DNA of 6,829 nucleotides from Promethearchaeota archaeon (GTDB lineage: Archaea; Asgardarchaeota; Lokiarchaeia; Sigynarchaeales; MK-D1), in NCBI GenBank assembly GCA_016839385.1, contig JAEOUK010000506.1, forward strand, positions 1 to 6,829, written 5' to 3'. Each line of letters opens with the position of its first letter. Positions within the stretch are counted from its first letter, which is position 1. Below, in pieces: positions 6,434 through 6,829 of the stretch. The notes beneath the pieces are model-generated. The model saw only the letters and a program-made list of their open reading frames with translations, was not told where the DNA came from and searched no databases. Both the position numbers and the translations under genes were made by a program.

Positions 6434-6739
6434 ATGGTTATGAAAAAAATATATCTAAGGACTCTTATTAGTGCTGGTTTGGGTGCAATTTTGGGTATAA
6501 TATGTATTATTGGTGTCAATCAAAGGCTTCCTCCAGATCCTTCTCCAAGTGCAGCTATTTATCTCCTAGGAGCGTGGTATAATAGATTAATAATGGGAAT
6601 TATAATTGGTTTAGCAGGAGAATTCCACTTTTTAAGCGAAAAAAATCAAATATGGGAAGCTTTAATTCGTGGATTATTGATTGGAGCGATAGTATCTGTT
6701 AGCTTCGCATTTCTACAACAAATGATGACAATAACCTAA
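6434..6739 (+). CDS. Small multi-span membrane protein of unknown function, possibly truncated
   Basis: A 101-residue hydrophobic protein with three visible membrane segments: about 9-28 (TLISAGLGAILGIICIIG), about 50-67 (starting NRLIMGIIIGLAG) and about 77-95 (LIRGLLIGAIVSVSFAFL). Between the first two is a polar, proline-rich loop (LPPDPSPSA) followed by LLGAWYNRLIMGIIIGLAG. This loop-GAWYNR-GLAG pattern recalls small uncharacterised membrane proteins of archaea and bacteria with four spans; no function is known to me. The ATG at 6434 is preferred because a TATA-like box at 6398-6405 leaves only a short leader; a second ATG at 6440 is equally possible. Starting at the upstream TTG (6380) would add an 18-residue polar stretch and has no support. 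The frame ends at a TAA at 6737 but continues downstream with a plausible fourth span, so this may be a broken gene. Confidence 0.6.
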   Translation: MVMKKIYLRTLISAGLGAILGIICIIGVNQRLPPDPSPSAAIYLLGAWYNRLIMGIIIGLAGEFHFLSEKNQIWEALIRGLLIGAIVSVSFAFLQQMMTIT

Positions 6740-6820
6740 TTTTTCGCTGGTATTGCTTATGTAATAATAATAGATCTAGTATCCACACTAGTAATTAAAA
6801 AAATGATAAAAAACGAATGA
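6740..6820 (+). pseudogene. In-frame continuation of the membrane protein after TAA (probable lost C-terminus)
   Basis: In the same frame, directly after the TAA at 6737-6739, 26 sense codons run to a TGA at 6818-6820. They encode FFAGIAYVIIIDLVSTLVI followed by KKMIKNE, that is, a hydrophobic span with an internal Asp and a basic end. This is what the missing fourth helix and cytoplasmic tail of the upstream protein should look like, and F-x-AGI-x-Y-x-x-IID is, as I recall it, a common ending in similar small membrane proteins. There is no start codon or ribosome binding site for separate translation. A point mutation or a base-call error from a sense codon to TAA explains it best. Confidence 0.5.
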
Positions 6821-6829
6821 ACTATTTAA

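Noticed and set aside
1..6829. CRISPR array, insertion sequence or attachment site
   Set aside because: No spaced direct repeats, transposase or integrase frame, or terminal inverted repeats were seen.

Overview
The window is AT-rich archaeal DNA with five complete or nearly complete protein genes and the 3' end of a sixth. The archaeal assignment rests on the EF-1A-type elongation factor (not bacterial EF-Tu), on a tungstopterin aldehyde:ferredoxin oxidoreductase-type enzyme, on T-rich tracts behind genes, and on an RNase III-fold protein of the archaeal stand-alone type. The EF-1A carries the 11-residue G-domain insertion shared by eukaryotes, TACK archaea and Asgard archaea. With the low GC and the overall look of the proteins, this suggests an Asgard (Lokiarchaeia-like) or related lineage. 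That placement is inference; no phylogeny could be run.

Layout, left to right. At 2-505 (+) is the C-terminal part of a gene that begins before the window. It resembles the C39-peptidase-like/BtrH group and has a lysine-rich helical tail. A 267-base gap follows, with a perfect 8-bp hairpin at 659-678. EF-1A is at 773-2080 (+), followed by a T-rich probable terminator. A second gap with a possible promoter leads to a FAD-dependent oxidoreductase of the phytoene desaturase/amine oxidase superfamily at 2290-3699 (+). One base further on, and convergent with it, ends a 714-residue AOR-family tungsten enzyme at 3701-5845 (-). Upstream of that, on the same strand, is a short RNase III-fold protein at 5896-6330 (-), which starts with TTG behind a good ribosome binding site. 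Divergent from it is a small multi-span membrane protein at 6434-6739 (+). Its reading frame continues past an in-frame TAA with a convincing last transmembrane helix and stops at 6820.

How the genes relate: EF-1A is a housekeeping translation factor, here standing alone rather than beside ribosomal protein genes. The FAD enzyme and the AOR are both redox enzymes and lie tail to tail, but they are not co-transcribed, so a shared pathway is only a possibility. The RNase III-like gene and the AOR could form one transcript (50-base gap), although a TATA-like box before the AOR may serve it separately. No mobile element, CRISPR array, tRNA or rRNA was found. The most notable points are the interrupted membrane protein gene, the divergent AOR, the stand-alone RNase III fold with an altered active-site signature, and the hairpin upstream of EF-1A.
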